The notes beneath the pieces were generated by a model, which was not told where the DNA came from, made no database searches, and saw nothing but the letters and a program-made list of their open reading frames with translations. The position numbers were made by a program, and so were the translations under genes. A DNA stretch of 64,000 nucleotides from Penicillium oxalicum (taxonomy: Eukaryota; Ascomycota; Eurotiomycetes; Eurotiales; Aspergillaceae): contig NC_064653.1 in assembly GCF_001723175.1 (NCBI RefSeq), forward strand, positions 3,348,001 to 3,412,000. The letters are read 5' to 3'. Of this stretch, positions 1-11,330 are shown piece by piece; the stretch's first letter is position 1, and the number at the start of each line of letters is the position of its first letter.

Positions 1-190
1 TTTATAGTCGGATTCCTTATACTTATAATATTATACTCTTTTTGATTCCTACCTTTAGTACCTAATATTAGATCTCACGATTACCTTAGAGGATTCTAGG
101 ACTTACGTGCTTATAGGTTTAGTTTAGTTCCTCTATAACTCGACCTATCTAGTAAGATCAGACTGCTATAAGTATTCCCCTCTTTACTAC
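1..190 (-). repeat. Partial 3' LTR of Gypsy family A (RIP-mutated)
   Basis: Positions 1-190 align base for base with about 1827-2010 of the unmutated solo LTR. The differences are almost all C-to-T or G-to-A; for example GTGAGATC reads GTAAGATC and GACTGCCGTGAGC reads GACTGCTATAAGT. The match ends near CCTCTTTACTA, where internal element sequence begins. The left part of this LTR lies outside the window. Confidence 0.8.
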
Positions 191-1379
191 TTATTTATAG
201 AGATTCTTCTAGTAAAATTTTTGACTAATCGATTTAATTATTCGTGACTAGCCGAAGTAGCCCCCTATTACTAGATTATTATAATATAGCTTAATTAGCT
301 CTTGCTTTAGTTTCTTATTAGTTAGAATATATAGTCGTCCCTTAAACTATTAATTTATTAGGATCGACTAACTAGTACCTAACGTCGGGATATTCTAGTT
401 AATTAATAAACGAATCTCCTCTATATTAGGGTCGTCTCGCTAGGCCTTAAGTATTATACTTCGTAGGTTACTAGTTATATTTAAGATAGGTATATTACCT
501 AAGATAATAATCTACTACTTTTTTATAGTAGAAGTAATAGGCGCGACCTAGCTCTTACCTCTAGGTATCTAAGATACTATCTAGCTCTTAAACCCCTGAA
601 TCTAGTAATAATTCGTTTTTAATTAATAAAGGTCGGTTAGTACTAACTATACTACTACCTAGCTCTGTTCCGTACCTCTTCGGTTACTATTTAGGCCCAT
701 AATAGATTTAATAGAGTAGTATTTAAGACGTCTCTCGAAGCTAGCTCCATTATTCTTAAGGGTATATCCGCTAGGTTTTTCTTTCCTACGCGGTATAGAA
801 TTATAAAATTAAATATAGAAAGGGTTATATACTATCGTGCTTAACCCTATATAATCGCGGGTTCTATATAAAGGATCTTAGATTATTATAGTCCGAAAAG
901 ACCTCGATTCGGTACCGAGACCCTTTAAGATAATACTACTAAATCTTAAAACTATATATAATCGCGTATAGCTCTTAATCTCTAGTAGTATAGTAGGATT
1001 TAGTATTAGAGAACTTATAAGACTAAAATACGACTAGGTACTAGATTCCTTTTATTAGATTAGAATAGTATCCTAGCTATTCCCTACTATAAGGTATCTA
1101 TTTCTAGTCGGATAGTATAATTAGGATCGAAATATCGTAGAATTAGTACCGACTTAAAAGCGAGAAGTAAATTATAAAAAGCCTTAGTTACGTTAGTACT
1201 AAGTTCGATCCTACCTAGTCGTTTTCCCTTTTTAAGCCTCTTTATAAGATCTATAAGAGGTTTACTAGTTAAGTTAAGTAGTTATAAATAAAGCGGTAAT
1301 AGAAGTTATAAAATCTAAGAAAGGATTAGACCTCCTTAATTATAGATAATAGTAGCTACTCCCGAATTAACTTAATATA

Positions 1380-2330
1380 TAAAGGGTCTATCGATATTCT
1401 AGTAATATTAACGATATAGCCTAGGAATTCTACCTAGTCTTAGTAGAAGGAGTATTTATCGGGATTAATATAGAGTTTATATTACTAGTCTTTCGAGGAC
1501 GAGTTAGACGTATTTCGTATATAATTCGATATCCTCCGAAAAGATTAAAATATTATCTAGATAGGCTACGTAGAAAAGATCTAGGTATTCTTATAGTATA
1601 ATATAGATATAGTTCTAGAATATAGCTAGAGTATTAGTAAGACTAAAAGGTATAACTATTGTAGTGGGGGATTCGGTTGCATGTACTTAAAGGCGGATAT
1701 TCAGTAGTAGGAGATGCCTGAGAGCCTTACCGCCGAGGAAGGTTATCTAGGACCTAGCTTGCGGGATCCGGCATCATCATCATACTTGAACAACAGTTTG
1801 GACGGAGGATTCAGGACAGTCTTTACAGTCAGATTCCTTACACCTGAAATGTCACACTCTTTTTGATTCCTGCCTTTGGTACCTGACATCGGATCTCACG
1901 ATTACTTTGGAGGATTCCAGGACTTGCGTGCTTGTGGGTTTGGTTTGGTTCCTCTATGACTCGACCTGTCTGGTGAGATCAGACTGCCGTGAGCATTCCC
2001 CTCTTTACTATATACTTATAGTAGCTATATCGTGTTTAGAATACGGTTTTCTACTTATCGCCTTTTTTAATACTAATATAGTAATAAGCCTCTCGAACGT
2101 CAATTTTAGAGAACTTCTTAGCGTATAAGAGGCGATTAAGGATTTCGGAGATAAGTAGAAGAGGATAGCAATTCTTTACTAAAACGCGATTAAGTCCTTA
2201 GTAGTCTATATAGAGTCGTAATCCGCTATCCTTTTTTAGTATAAAGAGGATAGGTACGCCTATAGGACTTTTTAATAGGCGGATTCGACTATTCTCTATA
2301 TTTACGCGAATATATTCCCTAAGTTCCTAG
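1380..2330 (-). pseudogene. Gypsy-A reverse transcriptase, stop-riddled and split by a solo LTR
   Basis: Read on the minus strand, about 2230-2011 gives a degenerate LRLC-D-Y-GLN start of a Gypsy RT. About 1655-1620 gives IPFSLTNTLAIF, matching the family motif MPFGLTNAPATF. About 1563-1527 gives LDNILIFSED, matching the catalytic YLDDILIFSED box. The second catalytic Asp has become Asn, and several codons are stops, as expected from RIP. The two halves are separated by the LTR at 1660-2006. The uninterrupted sequence survives in the related copy at about 8350-8400. No functional product is possible. Confidence 0.8.
1660..2006. repeat. Solo LTR of Gypsy family A, essentially free of RIP
   Basis: A block of about 347 bp with normal base composition sits abruptly inside AT-rich Gypsy-A RT sequence. 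It begins TGTAGTGGGG and its right half matches the degraded LTR at 1-190. The flanking ACTAT at 1655-1659 and 2007-2011 is a candidate target duplication. The undisturbed target, seen near 8370, has this pentamer once. The right edge could be 1-4 bp further, because the LTR and the duplication share ACTA. A 73-residue open frame starting in it at 1907 has no recognisable product and is not annotated. Confidence 0.8.
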
Positions 2331-2546
2331 AGCTTAGCGCGAGAGAGGGGGTAGATAGGCCTATAGGGTAGAGTAAAGCCTAGGATAAGATTAATTATAT
2401 AGTTAGTCTCCTTATACTAGGGTAGGGTCCTTACCCTTTCCGCTAAGTATAAGTCTTCGAAGTTAAAAAGTTCTTTAGGCTAACTAGCGATTCCTATATA
2501 ATTCGTAGTCCTTTTAGGGTTCCCTCTGATACTAGTAGGCAGGAGT

Positions 2547-2876
2547 AGACCTTGCAATTACTCGCGGCGAGCCGGCTTTTTGGACTCGACTCGCGAGTCC
2601 CTAGCTCGCGAGTAATTTTCCGCGAGCTAGGGACTCGCGAGTCTTCCCGCTCGTACGGTATTGTAAAATCGAGCCGGTAATTTATTATTATATATAGCGA
2701 GCCAGAAAAACTCGCGGTTCGATTAGCTCGATTACTAGTGTATTACCGTCGTACGGCTCGCGAGCCGGACTTTCTGACTCGAACTCGCGAGCCGAAGACT
2801 CGCGAGTAATTTTCCGCGGGCCGGCCTTCCCGGCTCGAACTCGCGAGTCCTTGGCTCGCGAGTAATTGCAAGGCCT
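2547..2876. mobile_element. MITE-1, Mutator-like, 330 bp, with CTCGCGAG subterminal repeats
   Basis: The terminal inverted repeats are AGRCCTTGCAATTACTCGCG, 20 bp, with one RIP-type difference at the left end. The flanking GGCAGGAGT at 2538-2546 and GGCAGGAGC at 2877-2885 form a 9-bp target duplication differing by one C/T. Inside are many copies of the self-complementary octamer CTCGCGAG and its variants in both orientations. No coding capacity is visible. A 9-bp duplication with short TIRs fits a non-autonomous Mutator-like element. hAT (8 bp) is the alternative. A second, shorter, inverted copy is at 58321-58535. Confidence 0.75.
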
Positions 2877-4809
2877 GGCAGGAGCGAGCTATCGAAGAGC
2901 GGATTATCGAGAGTATTAAGGTCTATCTCTAGGTTAATCTAATAGGATACTACCGCAAAGATATATACCTTATTATACGTACGTCTCGCGAATTAATAGA
3001 GGGTAAGTAAATCGAGGTTTCGGTAGTTAACCCCGAAGTACTAATAATACATGCCCGTATCGATAATGATTCCCTATATATATAAACCGGGTATCCCTAG
3101 TAGTATAGGGGGTCCCGTTTTCCGGTTAATAGTATAATACTCTATTATCTAGGTCTTTGTAATTCCCTATTAATCGGTTATATAGTTTGCAAGATTTTGT
3201 AAGATCGTAGTCGATAACGCTTACGCTCGCGCTAGTATCTAGGCTAATTTTAAGGATAGTATCTTTAATATATATAACGGTCTTAATTATTAGGAGGATC
3301 TCTACGAGTAGCTATTAAGTCGGGGTTATAGAGTTTACTCCGACTCGCTAGCGTTTCCCTAGTCTTCTATAGTTCTATTATTAGTAGTAATTTCGCTAAT
3401 ACGCGTATTTAGACGTCCTTAGTCTAGTCTTGCCTAGGGATAGTTAGGAGTAAAATATCCCTTTTTCCTATACGTATAATAGGTAACTAAGGTTAGGTCC
3501 CTATTTCCGTAAAACTAATAATAGGGCGAGATAGGAGTATTTTAATTAGGATTCGTAGTCTCCCGCCCGCGGAAAGAGGGTTAGTATTTCTTAGTATTTT
3601 CCTATTATCCTTTTTAATCCTAGTCTTCCTAGTTTCGCTTTTTTAGGTTTATTCTAGATAGAGGAGGGTTCTAGTATCCTATATCTTAGCTATCCTATAT
3701 ATAAATCGCGGCCGAAACTATATTAGTACGATTCTCTAGGAGGTTATTCTAGTATAATACTTTAAGTTTATTTTTAAGAACTAGGTGTAGCTTTATATAG
3801 TAGCTAAGGGTACGCTCTTTCTCCTAAATATTTATATAATTTTCGATAGATTAGAGGTAGTTATAAAACGCGCGTAGATCTCAGTCCGCGAGCTAATAAG
3901 CACTATAGTATTTTTCCGTAATATCGGCCTTAGTAAATCGACTACCCTAGATAAATTTAAGTATCTAGTTAATAAAATTATCCTAGATAGGTTATTAGGC
4001 TATAAACTCAGTCTTCTTATAATTCGTCTACTAGGCCTATTAGGTTAGTTCTAATATAAAGAATCTAATAGGAATCTTATATAAATTACTTATATATTAG
4101 TTAGGACTTACTTCGAAGATATACTCTAGTTTATTAAGCTACTAGATATATTACTCTAAGGTTAATATAGAGCTTAGTCGGTACGAGATATTATTTATTT
4201 TAATCTCTACGTCTCGGGGTCGATAGGGAGGAGGAGGCGCGGGTTATAGTTTAGGGATATCTTGTCGCCGAATCGTAGCTTTATATTCGAGTTACTAGAT
4301 CCGCGCTAGGAGGCGATCGAGGGTATTTTGTTTATTTAGTCTGGCCTATTCGGGAGACCGTATCTCGTAGCTAGACCTATCTTCTAGGTCCCGAGGGGTT
4401 AGACTAAGCTTACTAGAGGGTTATCTAAGTCCCTTACTAACTTATTAGAATCGTTCTGCTACTATAAGATAGGCGGATCGTTAACGGGTTATTAGTATAG
4501 ATATTTCTTCTCTAGGTAGCTAAATAGGAAGATTTAGTAATTATTAGAGGGTCTATATCGTAGGACAGAGAACCTATTAGCTAGGCAGAGAGTCTAAGTC
4601 TATAGGGTCTAATTTCAAAGACTAAATCTTAGGGTCTAGTAGAGACTACTAAGTAGTCTCTACTAGTTCCTATAATATATATATAGCGTTTCCGCGTACC
4701 GAGTTCCTATAGCCCTATATAGCGCCGCTTAGGGTTATTACCCTAAGACGACGCGGGGTCGATTCGACCGTGAATCGTCTTAAGTTACCACGCATGACTT
4801 GCGCCGTAA
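2877..4809 (+). mobile_element. Unidentified repeat block B, left copy, with one long degenerate reading frame
   Basis: Between about 3120 and 4620 one plus-strand frame reads as coding sequence broken mainly by TAG and TAA at positions expected for Trp and Gln. Readable stretches include GLSKSTTLDKFKYLVNKI near 3930 and LLEGLYRRTENLLARQ near 4540. I do not recognise the family. The block ends at 4809 in ...CTTGCGCCGTAA. The same terminal about 870 bp recurs inverted at 8617-9504, which defines this edge. Its left limit is not defined; it may start before the MITE at 2547. It could be a DNA transposon or an unusual retroelement. I see no LTR, tail or TIR that decides. Confidence 0.45.
4636..4666. 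other. Perfect 15+1+15 palindrome in block B
   Basis: The arms CTAGTAGAGACTACT and AGTAGTCTCTACTAG are exact reverse complements around one base. The same 31-nt palindrome is intact in the inverted copy at 8760-8790, about 143 nt from the block's terminus in both. RIP has damaged much of the surrounding sequence, so its survival in both copies is notable, although it holds no CpA or TpG dinucleotides for RIP to act on other than those already converted. Confidence 0.75.
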
Positions 4810-5052
4810 TAATACCGCTAAATTTTAAAACTATATATAATCGCGTATAGCTCTTAATCTCTAGTAGTATAGCGGGATTTAGTATTAGAGAACTTACGAG
4901 GCTAAAATATAACTAGGTACTAGATTCCTTTATTATTAGGTTAGGATAGTATCCTAGCTATTTCCTACTATAAGATATCTATTTCTAGTTAGATAGTACT
5001 ATTAGGATCGAAATATTATAGAATTAGTACTAACTTAAAAGTAAGGAGTAAA

Positions 5053-5230
5053 TGAGAGTTTGCCCTCTCCAGATGTTTGCTAGGCCTAGCAGCGGTCATG
5101 TGTCTTGAGGGTTTTTCCCCTATCGCGGGTTTTCCCTCTCTCTCTCTCTCTTCCTTCTCCCTAGACTTCCCAATCCTAGTTGTCTCGCCTCTAGATTGCT
5201 TCCTTGCCTTGTAGACCTGTAGGTCTATTA
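5053..5230 (+). repeat. 5' LTR, short Copia copy 1
   Basis: It starts TGAGAGTTTGCCC, lacking one GA unit of the usual TGAGAGAG, and ends GGTCTATTA (RIP form of GTCTATCA). It is followed directly by the tRNA-Met-type primer site GGTTATAAGCCCG. Confidence 0.85.
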
Positions 5231-7703
5231 GGTTATAAGCCCGATCGCAATAGTAAGGCCTAAATTTGTGAAAACCACAAGTTCTCAAATTTTTAATCAC
5301 CAAATTCATTAAATTCGGCTATGGAAGCTATAATTACCAAATCACTAAATCACCAAATTCAAATTCAAATCAACAAATCTAACTAGGCTATAGAAGCCAG
5401 AAACTCATCAAATACAACAAATTCAACTAGGCTATAGAAGCCAAATTCAATATCAATAAAAAGAAAGACGCGTCTGTTGATATTTATTAGGACCATACCA
5501 CAACATATCTCTCACTTCAGACCCTACTACAACACACTAATATAACACCACATACATCCCCCACAAACCTTCCCTCTTACTAAATTTTCTCTAAACCACC
5601 CAAATCATCAAATTTACCCAAATCTCTATTACATTCCTAATACTAACTATAGCTAAAGAAGACCTCGCTAAGCGGCCGGTATTAAGGAATTCCCGTATCT
5701 CGCGAGACTAGCAACTTCTTTACCCTGAAATCCCGAGGCTAGCCAGTAACTAACTTACTAGCGCCCCCAAAGAATTCACCCTCAATCTACTTAAATATTA
5801 GAAAGAACAGAAGACTTTGAAGACTAGTTCAGAGATATATACTAAATCCTTAAAAAGAAAGGACTCTATCGCCTCGTTAACCTAAAATATAATAGGCCTA
5901 AAGTAATATCTACGAAGCAGAAACTTAGGTCGAATACTCCTATACTATACAGATATAGCTCTAACAGTCTATCTCGAAGGACATCGATATAATAGTCAAA
6001 GCTATAAGATTCCGATGCGAATTCGCTAATAAATATATTATTAGCTTAAAAAGGCCCTCTATACTACCGGCTTTATTCCTAGCAAAAAGAAGGTACTAGG
6101 GTTCTACGAACCTACCGAACTAACTACCTATCGTAATCGATTTTGTGCATAAATTTCGTAGTACCTATACTAAAGTAACGGAAGAAGTCTAACTTGCCCT
6201 AGGTATAATCGTTTCCCTACTTCTTAATAAATTGCAAAGTAATATCCTAACCTTTATAGCTACTAGACTAGCAGACTATTTAAACAGATACGAAAATATC
6301 GTAAAGATTACCGCCCTAGACCTTTTCCGAACCTTCACTAAGGTAATTTATAAGCTTAAATCACTAGTTACTAATTCTTAACCCTTACAGTTACTAAGCC
6401 CCTACGCTCCCTACCGATCTCACTATCATCCTCACTATTATCCTTATCCTTATCCTCATCATCAAGCATAAATACCTACTATTTAAATATATGCCCCCGA
6501 GAGGTAAATCGCTATAGGAATAGGCAAAAAATAGATTAAGGGCCTAAATCAGATCGCTCCGAACGGTAACTATTTCTTTTGTGAAGGAAGGGCTATACTA
6601 CTAAGGAATACGCACATTTAGTCATTACCTTACGAACCGCAAAGTAGAAACCTATTAAAGGTATTTAGGTGAATACCCCGTGGAGGAATATAGATAATCC
6701 AAATAGAATAGCGCTAAATGTTAGACTATAATATACAACAACAGGATCAAGAAAACTAGTAGCTAGGATCAAAATCAGCCAAAGCTAATTTCTGTTAGAA
6801 AGAATAATAGGAACAAGAATTCGATCACCTCAAAGGGATCCTAATCCTAATCTAAAAGGAACCTTGAAGAAGAAGATAATACGGGCGCAAATATAGTAAT
6901 ACAAATTGATAAAGAAGAAGATAAGTACTACGCCCTCGCCGTAATAGAATTCGACTTTGCCGATCGCCTCGAACCCTACCTCGCTACGACCTTAATCAAA
7001 AGAAACCCTTCTACTAAGCAGATTGTGCAAGAAAGGCTCTATAATATAAAGATCCAAAATATCAAAAAGATAACCGACATAACCGTGAAACGATTAAATA
7101 GGCCTAACTAAAAGACTACCCGCCCGGATACCCACGAAGAAACCGACCGTACACCTACCCGCTCTCTAATATAAGCCTAGATACCTATAAAGACACCCGA
7201 ATTTTATAACCTTCCTATACTCCAAAAATTCTACCTCTCTAACAGAAAAAAGGACAAGGCTAAGATTTCCTACCTCCCCAAGTCCAATCCCCAAAAGACC
7301 CAGAATTGCGCGACGGACGAATTTTTCCCTAACCGCTCTAAATCCTCTAAGTATACTACTAACCATGCTAGAGGACTAAAATATCCTAATTTTACAACCT
7401 TCCCAACACCGCAAAATTCTACCGATACAACTAAGGAAAAGAGCTCCTAATACCCGACTAGATCCTAAAATCCAAATTCTAAGAGACCTAATTCCGAACC
7501 AGGGAGGGATTTCTTTACGTTAGAAACCAAACTTTATCCAACGGATCAGAGCTTACCGAACCAAGCCTAATAGGATTTGTTAAGATAATCGTGCTAGATT
7601 ATTACACATAAGAGATCCTAACTAACCCTCCCCTTCAAAAATTTTATTATATCACACCATCATATATAATATTCTTCACATTACTGCTAGTCCTAGGGGG
7701 GTG

Positions 7704-7882
7704 TGAGAGAGTTTGCCCTCTCCAGATGTTTGCTAGGCCCAGCAGCGGTCATATGTCTTAAGGGTTTTTCCCCCATCGCGGGTTTTCCCTCTCTCTCTCT
7801 TCTTCCTTCTCCCTAGACTTCCCAATCCCAGTTATCTCGCCTCCAGATTGCTTCCTTGCCTTGTAGACCTGTAGGTCTATCA
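7704..7882 (+). repeat. 3' LTR, short Copia copy 1
   Basis: 179 bp, TGAGAGAG...GTCTATCA, preceded by CCTAGGGGGGTG. It differs from its partner at 5053 mostly by C/T and G/A. Confidence 0.85.
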
Positions 7883-8616
7883 GTAAATTATAAAAAGCCT
7901 TAGTCGTATTAGTACTAAGTTTAATCCTATCTAGTCGTTTTCTATTTTTAAGCCTCTTTATAAGGTCTATAAGAGGTTTTACGATAGTTAAGTAGTTATA
8001 AATAAAGTAGCGATAGAAGCTATAAGATCTAAGAAAGGATTAGACCTCCTTAATTATAGATAGTAGTAGCTACTCCTAAATTAACTTAATATATAAAAGG
8101 TCTATTAATATTCTAGTAGTATTAATAATATAGTTAAGGAATTCTACCTAGTCTTAGTAGAAGGAGTATTTATTAGGATTAATATAGAGTCTATATTACT
8201 AGAGTCTCTCGAGAATAAGTTAAACGTATTTTTATATAATTCGATGTCCTCTAAAAAGATTAAGATATTATCTAGATAGACTATATAGAAGAGGTCTAGG
8301 TATCCTTATAATATAATATAGATATAGTTCTAGAATATAGCTAGAGCGTTAGTAAGACTAAAAGGTATAACTATATACTTATAGTAGCTATATCGCGTTT
8401 AGAATACGGTTTTCTACTTATTACCTTCCTTAATACTAATATAGTAATAAGCCTCTTGAATATCGATTTTAGAGAACTTCTTAGCGTATAAGAGGCGATC
8501 GAGGATTTCGGAGATAAGTTGAAGAGGTAGTAATTCTTTACTAAAACGCGATTAAGTCCTTAGTAGTCTATATAGAGTCGTAATCCGCTATTCTATTTTA
8601 GTACGAAGAGAATATA

Positions 8617-9504
8617 TCACGGCGTAAGTCATGCGTGGTGACTTAAGACGATTCACGGTCGAATCGACCCCGCGTCGTCTTAGGGTAATAACCCTAAGCG
8701 GCGCTATATAGGGCTATAGGAACTCGGTACGCGGAAACGCTATATATATATTATAGGAACTAGTAGAGACTACTTAGTAGTCTCTACTAGACCCTAAGAT
8801 TTAGTCTTTGAAATTAGACCCTATAGACTTAGACTCTCCTGCCTAGCTAATAGGTTCTCTGTCCTACGATATAGACCCTCTAATAATTACTAAATCTTCC
8901 TATTTAGCTACCTAGAGAAGAAATATCTATACTAATAACCCGTTAACGATCCGCCTATCTTATAGTAGCGGAACGATCCTAACGAGTTAGTAAGAGACTT
9001 AGATAACCCTCTAGTAAGCTTAGCCTAACTCCTCGGGACCTAGAAGATAGGTCTAGCTACGAGATATAGTCTCCTAAATAGGCCGAACTAAATAAATAAA
9101 ATACCCTCGATCGCCTCCTAGCGCGGATCTAGTAACTCGAATATAAAGCTATAATTTAGCGACGAGATACCCCCGAACTATAATCCGCGTCTCCTCCTTC
9201 CTATTAACCCTAAGGCGTAGAGATTAAAATTAATAATATCTCGTACTAACTAAGCTCTATATTAATCTTAGAGTAATATATCTAGTAGCTCGATAAATTA
9301 GAGTATATCTTTAAAGCGAGTCCTAACTAATATATAAGTAATTTATATAACATTCCTATTAGATTCTTTATATTAGAACTAACCTAATAGGCCTAGTAGA
9401 CGAATTATAAGAAGACTGAGTTTATAGCCTAATAACCTATCTAGGATAATTTTATTAACTAGATACTCGAATTTATCCGAGATAGTCGATTTACTAAGGC
9501 TAAT
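8617..9504 (-). mobile_element. Unidentified repeat block B, right inverted copy, truncated
   Basis: This is the reverse complement of about 3933-4809. It starts TCACGGCGTAAGTC, matching the terminus of the left copy, and carries the same 31-nt palindrome at 8760-8790. It is cut at 9504 by the 3' LTR of Copia W, so the rest of the block is missing here. Its coding frame is on the minus strand and is full of stops. Together with 3933-4809 it forms an inverted repeat around a 3.8-kb centre. Confidence 0.7.
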
Positions 9505-9681
9505 TGATAGACCTAGGTCTACAAGGCAAGGAAGCAATCTGGAGGCGAGACAACTGGGATTGGGAAGTCTAGGGAGAAGGAAGAAGAGAGAGAGAGGGAA
9601 AACCCACGATGGGGGAAAAACCCTCAAGACACATGACCGCTGCTGGGCCTAGCAAACATCTGGAGAGGGCAAACTCTCTCA
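9505..9681 (-). repeat. 3' LTR of Copia W
   Basis: On the plus strand it reads TGATAGACC...CTCTCTCA and is followed by a C-run, the complement of the polypurine tract. That fixes it as a 3' LTR of a minus-strand element. Confidence 0.85.
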
Positions 9682-9910
9682 CCCCCCCCTAGGACAGCAG
9701 CAATGTGAAGAATAATATATATGGTGTGATATAATAAAATTTGGAAGGGGAGGGTTAGTTAGGATCTCTATGTGCAATAATCTGGTACGATCATTTTGAA
9801 AAATCCTATTAGGCTTGGTTTTGGTAAGCATTAGCGGCATTATCCTTGCTCGGGATACTGGTCAGTTGGATGAGGTTCTTTTTAATAAGGTCTCTGATCA
9901 AATGGTATCT

Positions 9911-11330
9911 CGTGCTGATCTAGGATAATTTTGGGCTGACTTTGGGGTTTATGACGGTCGTGATGGCATTGTCGGAATCACAAAATAGGGTGATTGGGAT
10001 ATTTTTGTCGAATTCTTTATCTTGGTTCAATAGGGGCATAAGTAAAAGGTTAGTAGCAATTTTGGCAAGGTAAAGTCCCTCTTTCGCTACGGTCGCAAGG
10101 GCATAGTATTCGGCTATAGTCGATGAGGCTGCACGATGTCTTGTCTTTTTGAGCTCTATGAGATGGGGCACTAGCAAAGAACTAAATATATGCTTCGGTA
10201 GATTTTCTATCCTCTGTATTAGCGTACGAAGTCGACAAATCCTTCTAGACCCTTTGAGGGTTCTTTTCTAAATAGGATTCCTAAATTTGTGGTGCCTGCA
10301 AGGTATTGCAACAAAACTTTGTACGCTACTATATCATCTTTTCTCGGGTGTGCGTTGCGGCGCTATAGTTTGGACACGGTCGCTGCAATATCCGGGCGTA
10401 TTTTGATTGAGAGCTAACCAATCTTTCCTATCATTTTGGCATAGGCACCCTGATCGAATGCGTTATCCTCTGTTAGATTATTTGGATAGGGGATTTTCAA
10501 GAGGGATTTATTAGAATTGGCGAAGGATTATTTTATAGCCCTTATCATAGATTAAATTTGTCAAATAAGCCTGTTAGCTCATAAAGATATAGCCAGAGGG
10601 TTCTTAATCATATCACATCCAAGGAATCTTTTGAATAGGAGGGTCTTTAGTTTTCTTTTGTTTGAAAGGCCCTTTTTCATAGAGTTCAATTAATCCTTAT
10701 CTAGTCGCGAGGATATCATCACATAGATTATAACAAATATGGTATAGTCCTTGTTGGTGAAGATACATAGTTCGGAGGGGATTGGAGAGAGGCCTAGGCT
10801 AGATAGGTTATCTTTGAAAAGTTTATGCCAGAGGTGTCCTGCTTGTCGCAATCTATAAAGCGCCTGGTTTAGTACGCATGCCAGATCTTCTCCTTTTAGG
10901 CTAAATTTTATATCTAGTTAGTTGCTTCATGAATATGATACGGTTGTTAATGGCGGCATTGAGGTAGGCTCTAATTACGTCCTACTGTTCCTTTTTCTAA
11001 TTACGGATAGCAGCTATAGTAATGAATAACTTGGCCGATATATCTAAGATAACTAGGGTATATCTTTCGTTAGGTTGGAAGTCTACGCCTAGACTTTAGC
11101 GGTTGCACATACGACCTATCTAGCACGGAATTCCAGGACATATCCTTCGGTATCCTACTTAATGTCATAGACCTATTTGCCTAGAAGGATTTTGGTACCT
11201 TTTAGGGGTTTAGTTACAAAGTTATTATATTAGATAATTCAAACTTCTTTAATTAGGTCTCTTCGGCTTTAAGCTATTAATCGGCGAATTAGGATTTTAT
11301 GGCTTCCCTATAGGTTTGAGGGATTTTGAC
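9911..11330 (-). pseudogene. Copia W reverse transcriptase and RNase H, frameshifted
   Basis: The C-terminal RNase H is still open at 10177-9920. It contains STIAEYYALATVAKEGLYLA and the FCDSDNA box typical of Ty1/Copia RNase H. Upstream, the catalytic YVDDI box near 10725 has lost a base (GTGATGATATC instead of GTGGATGATATC), which shifts the frame. Sequence near 11000-11100 corresponds to the early RT region in the better copy at 36400-36600. The protein would copy element RNA into DNA in virus-like particles. This copy cannot be translated through. Confidence 0.75.

Larger units (their letters stand above)
1..2546 (-). mobile_element. Ty3/Gypsy family A, copy 1, degenerate, open at left window edge
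   Basis: This is a heavily RIP-mutated Gypsy-type retrotransposon read on the minus strand. Its 3' LTR is cut by the window edge (about 1-190). The reverse transcriptase lies at about 1380-2330 and is interrupted by a solo LTR. The stretch 190-1380 should hold integrase and RNase H, because it lies downstream of RT on the coding strand, but I could not read diagnostic motifs there. The segment 2330-2546 is upstream of RT and unassigned. Family placement rests on the RT motifs and on the LTR match to the unmutated copy at 1660-2006. The right limit against block B is not certain and may lie left of the MITE. Confidence 0.75.
5053..7882 (+). mobile_element. Short non-autonomous Copia, copy 1, complete with LTRs and TSD GTAAA
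   Basis: LTRs are at 5053-5230 and 7704-7882, and the G-rich tract before the 3' LTR is at 7695-7703. The interior holds the leader, a degenerate gag (about 5650-7000) and the segment that in full-length copies lies between integrase and RT (about 7020-7510). Protease-integrase and RT-RNase H are missing. Gag-to-linker joining occurs at ACTAAG/CAGATT near 7020, in the same place as the other short copies. RIP has put stops throughout gag. It is inserted in Gypsy-A copy 2. Confidence 0.85.
4810..8616 (-). mobile_element. Gypsy-A fragment (copy 2), interrupted by a short Copia
   Basis: The pieces 4810-5052 and 7883-8616 join into sequence parallel to about 930-1650 and 2011-2250 of Gypsy-A copy 1, including the RT region (a minus-strand SLTNALAIF-like box near 8340). 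The fragment has no LTR. It is bounded on each side by the same end of block B in inverted orientation. The pentamer GTAAA at 5048-5052 and 7883-7887 is the target duplication of the Copia insert. RIP is heavy. Confidence 0.7.

Noticed and set aside
1907..2128. 73-residue open frame at the solo LTR edge
   Set aside because: It starts in LTR sequence and runs into degraded Gypsy RT. It has no recognisable domain and its composition is accidental.
2547..2876. 16-17 bp target duplication for the MITE
   Set aside because: Extending the TIR by three bases to AGRCC reduces the duplication to 9 bp in both copies and fits the empty site. The longer match at MITE-2 came from a local CCTAGG repeat.
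8617..9504. Helitron 5' end (A|TC) for block B
   Set aside because: Both copies do follow an A and start TC, but the coding frame points toward this end. There is no CTRR end with a nearby hairpin, and no Rep or helicase motif was seen.
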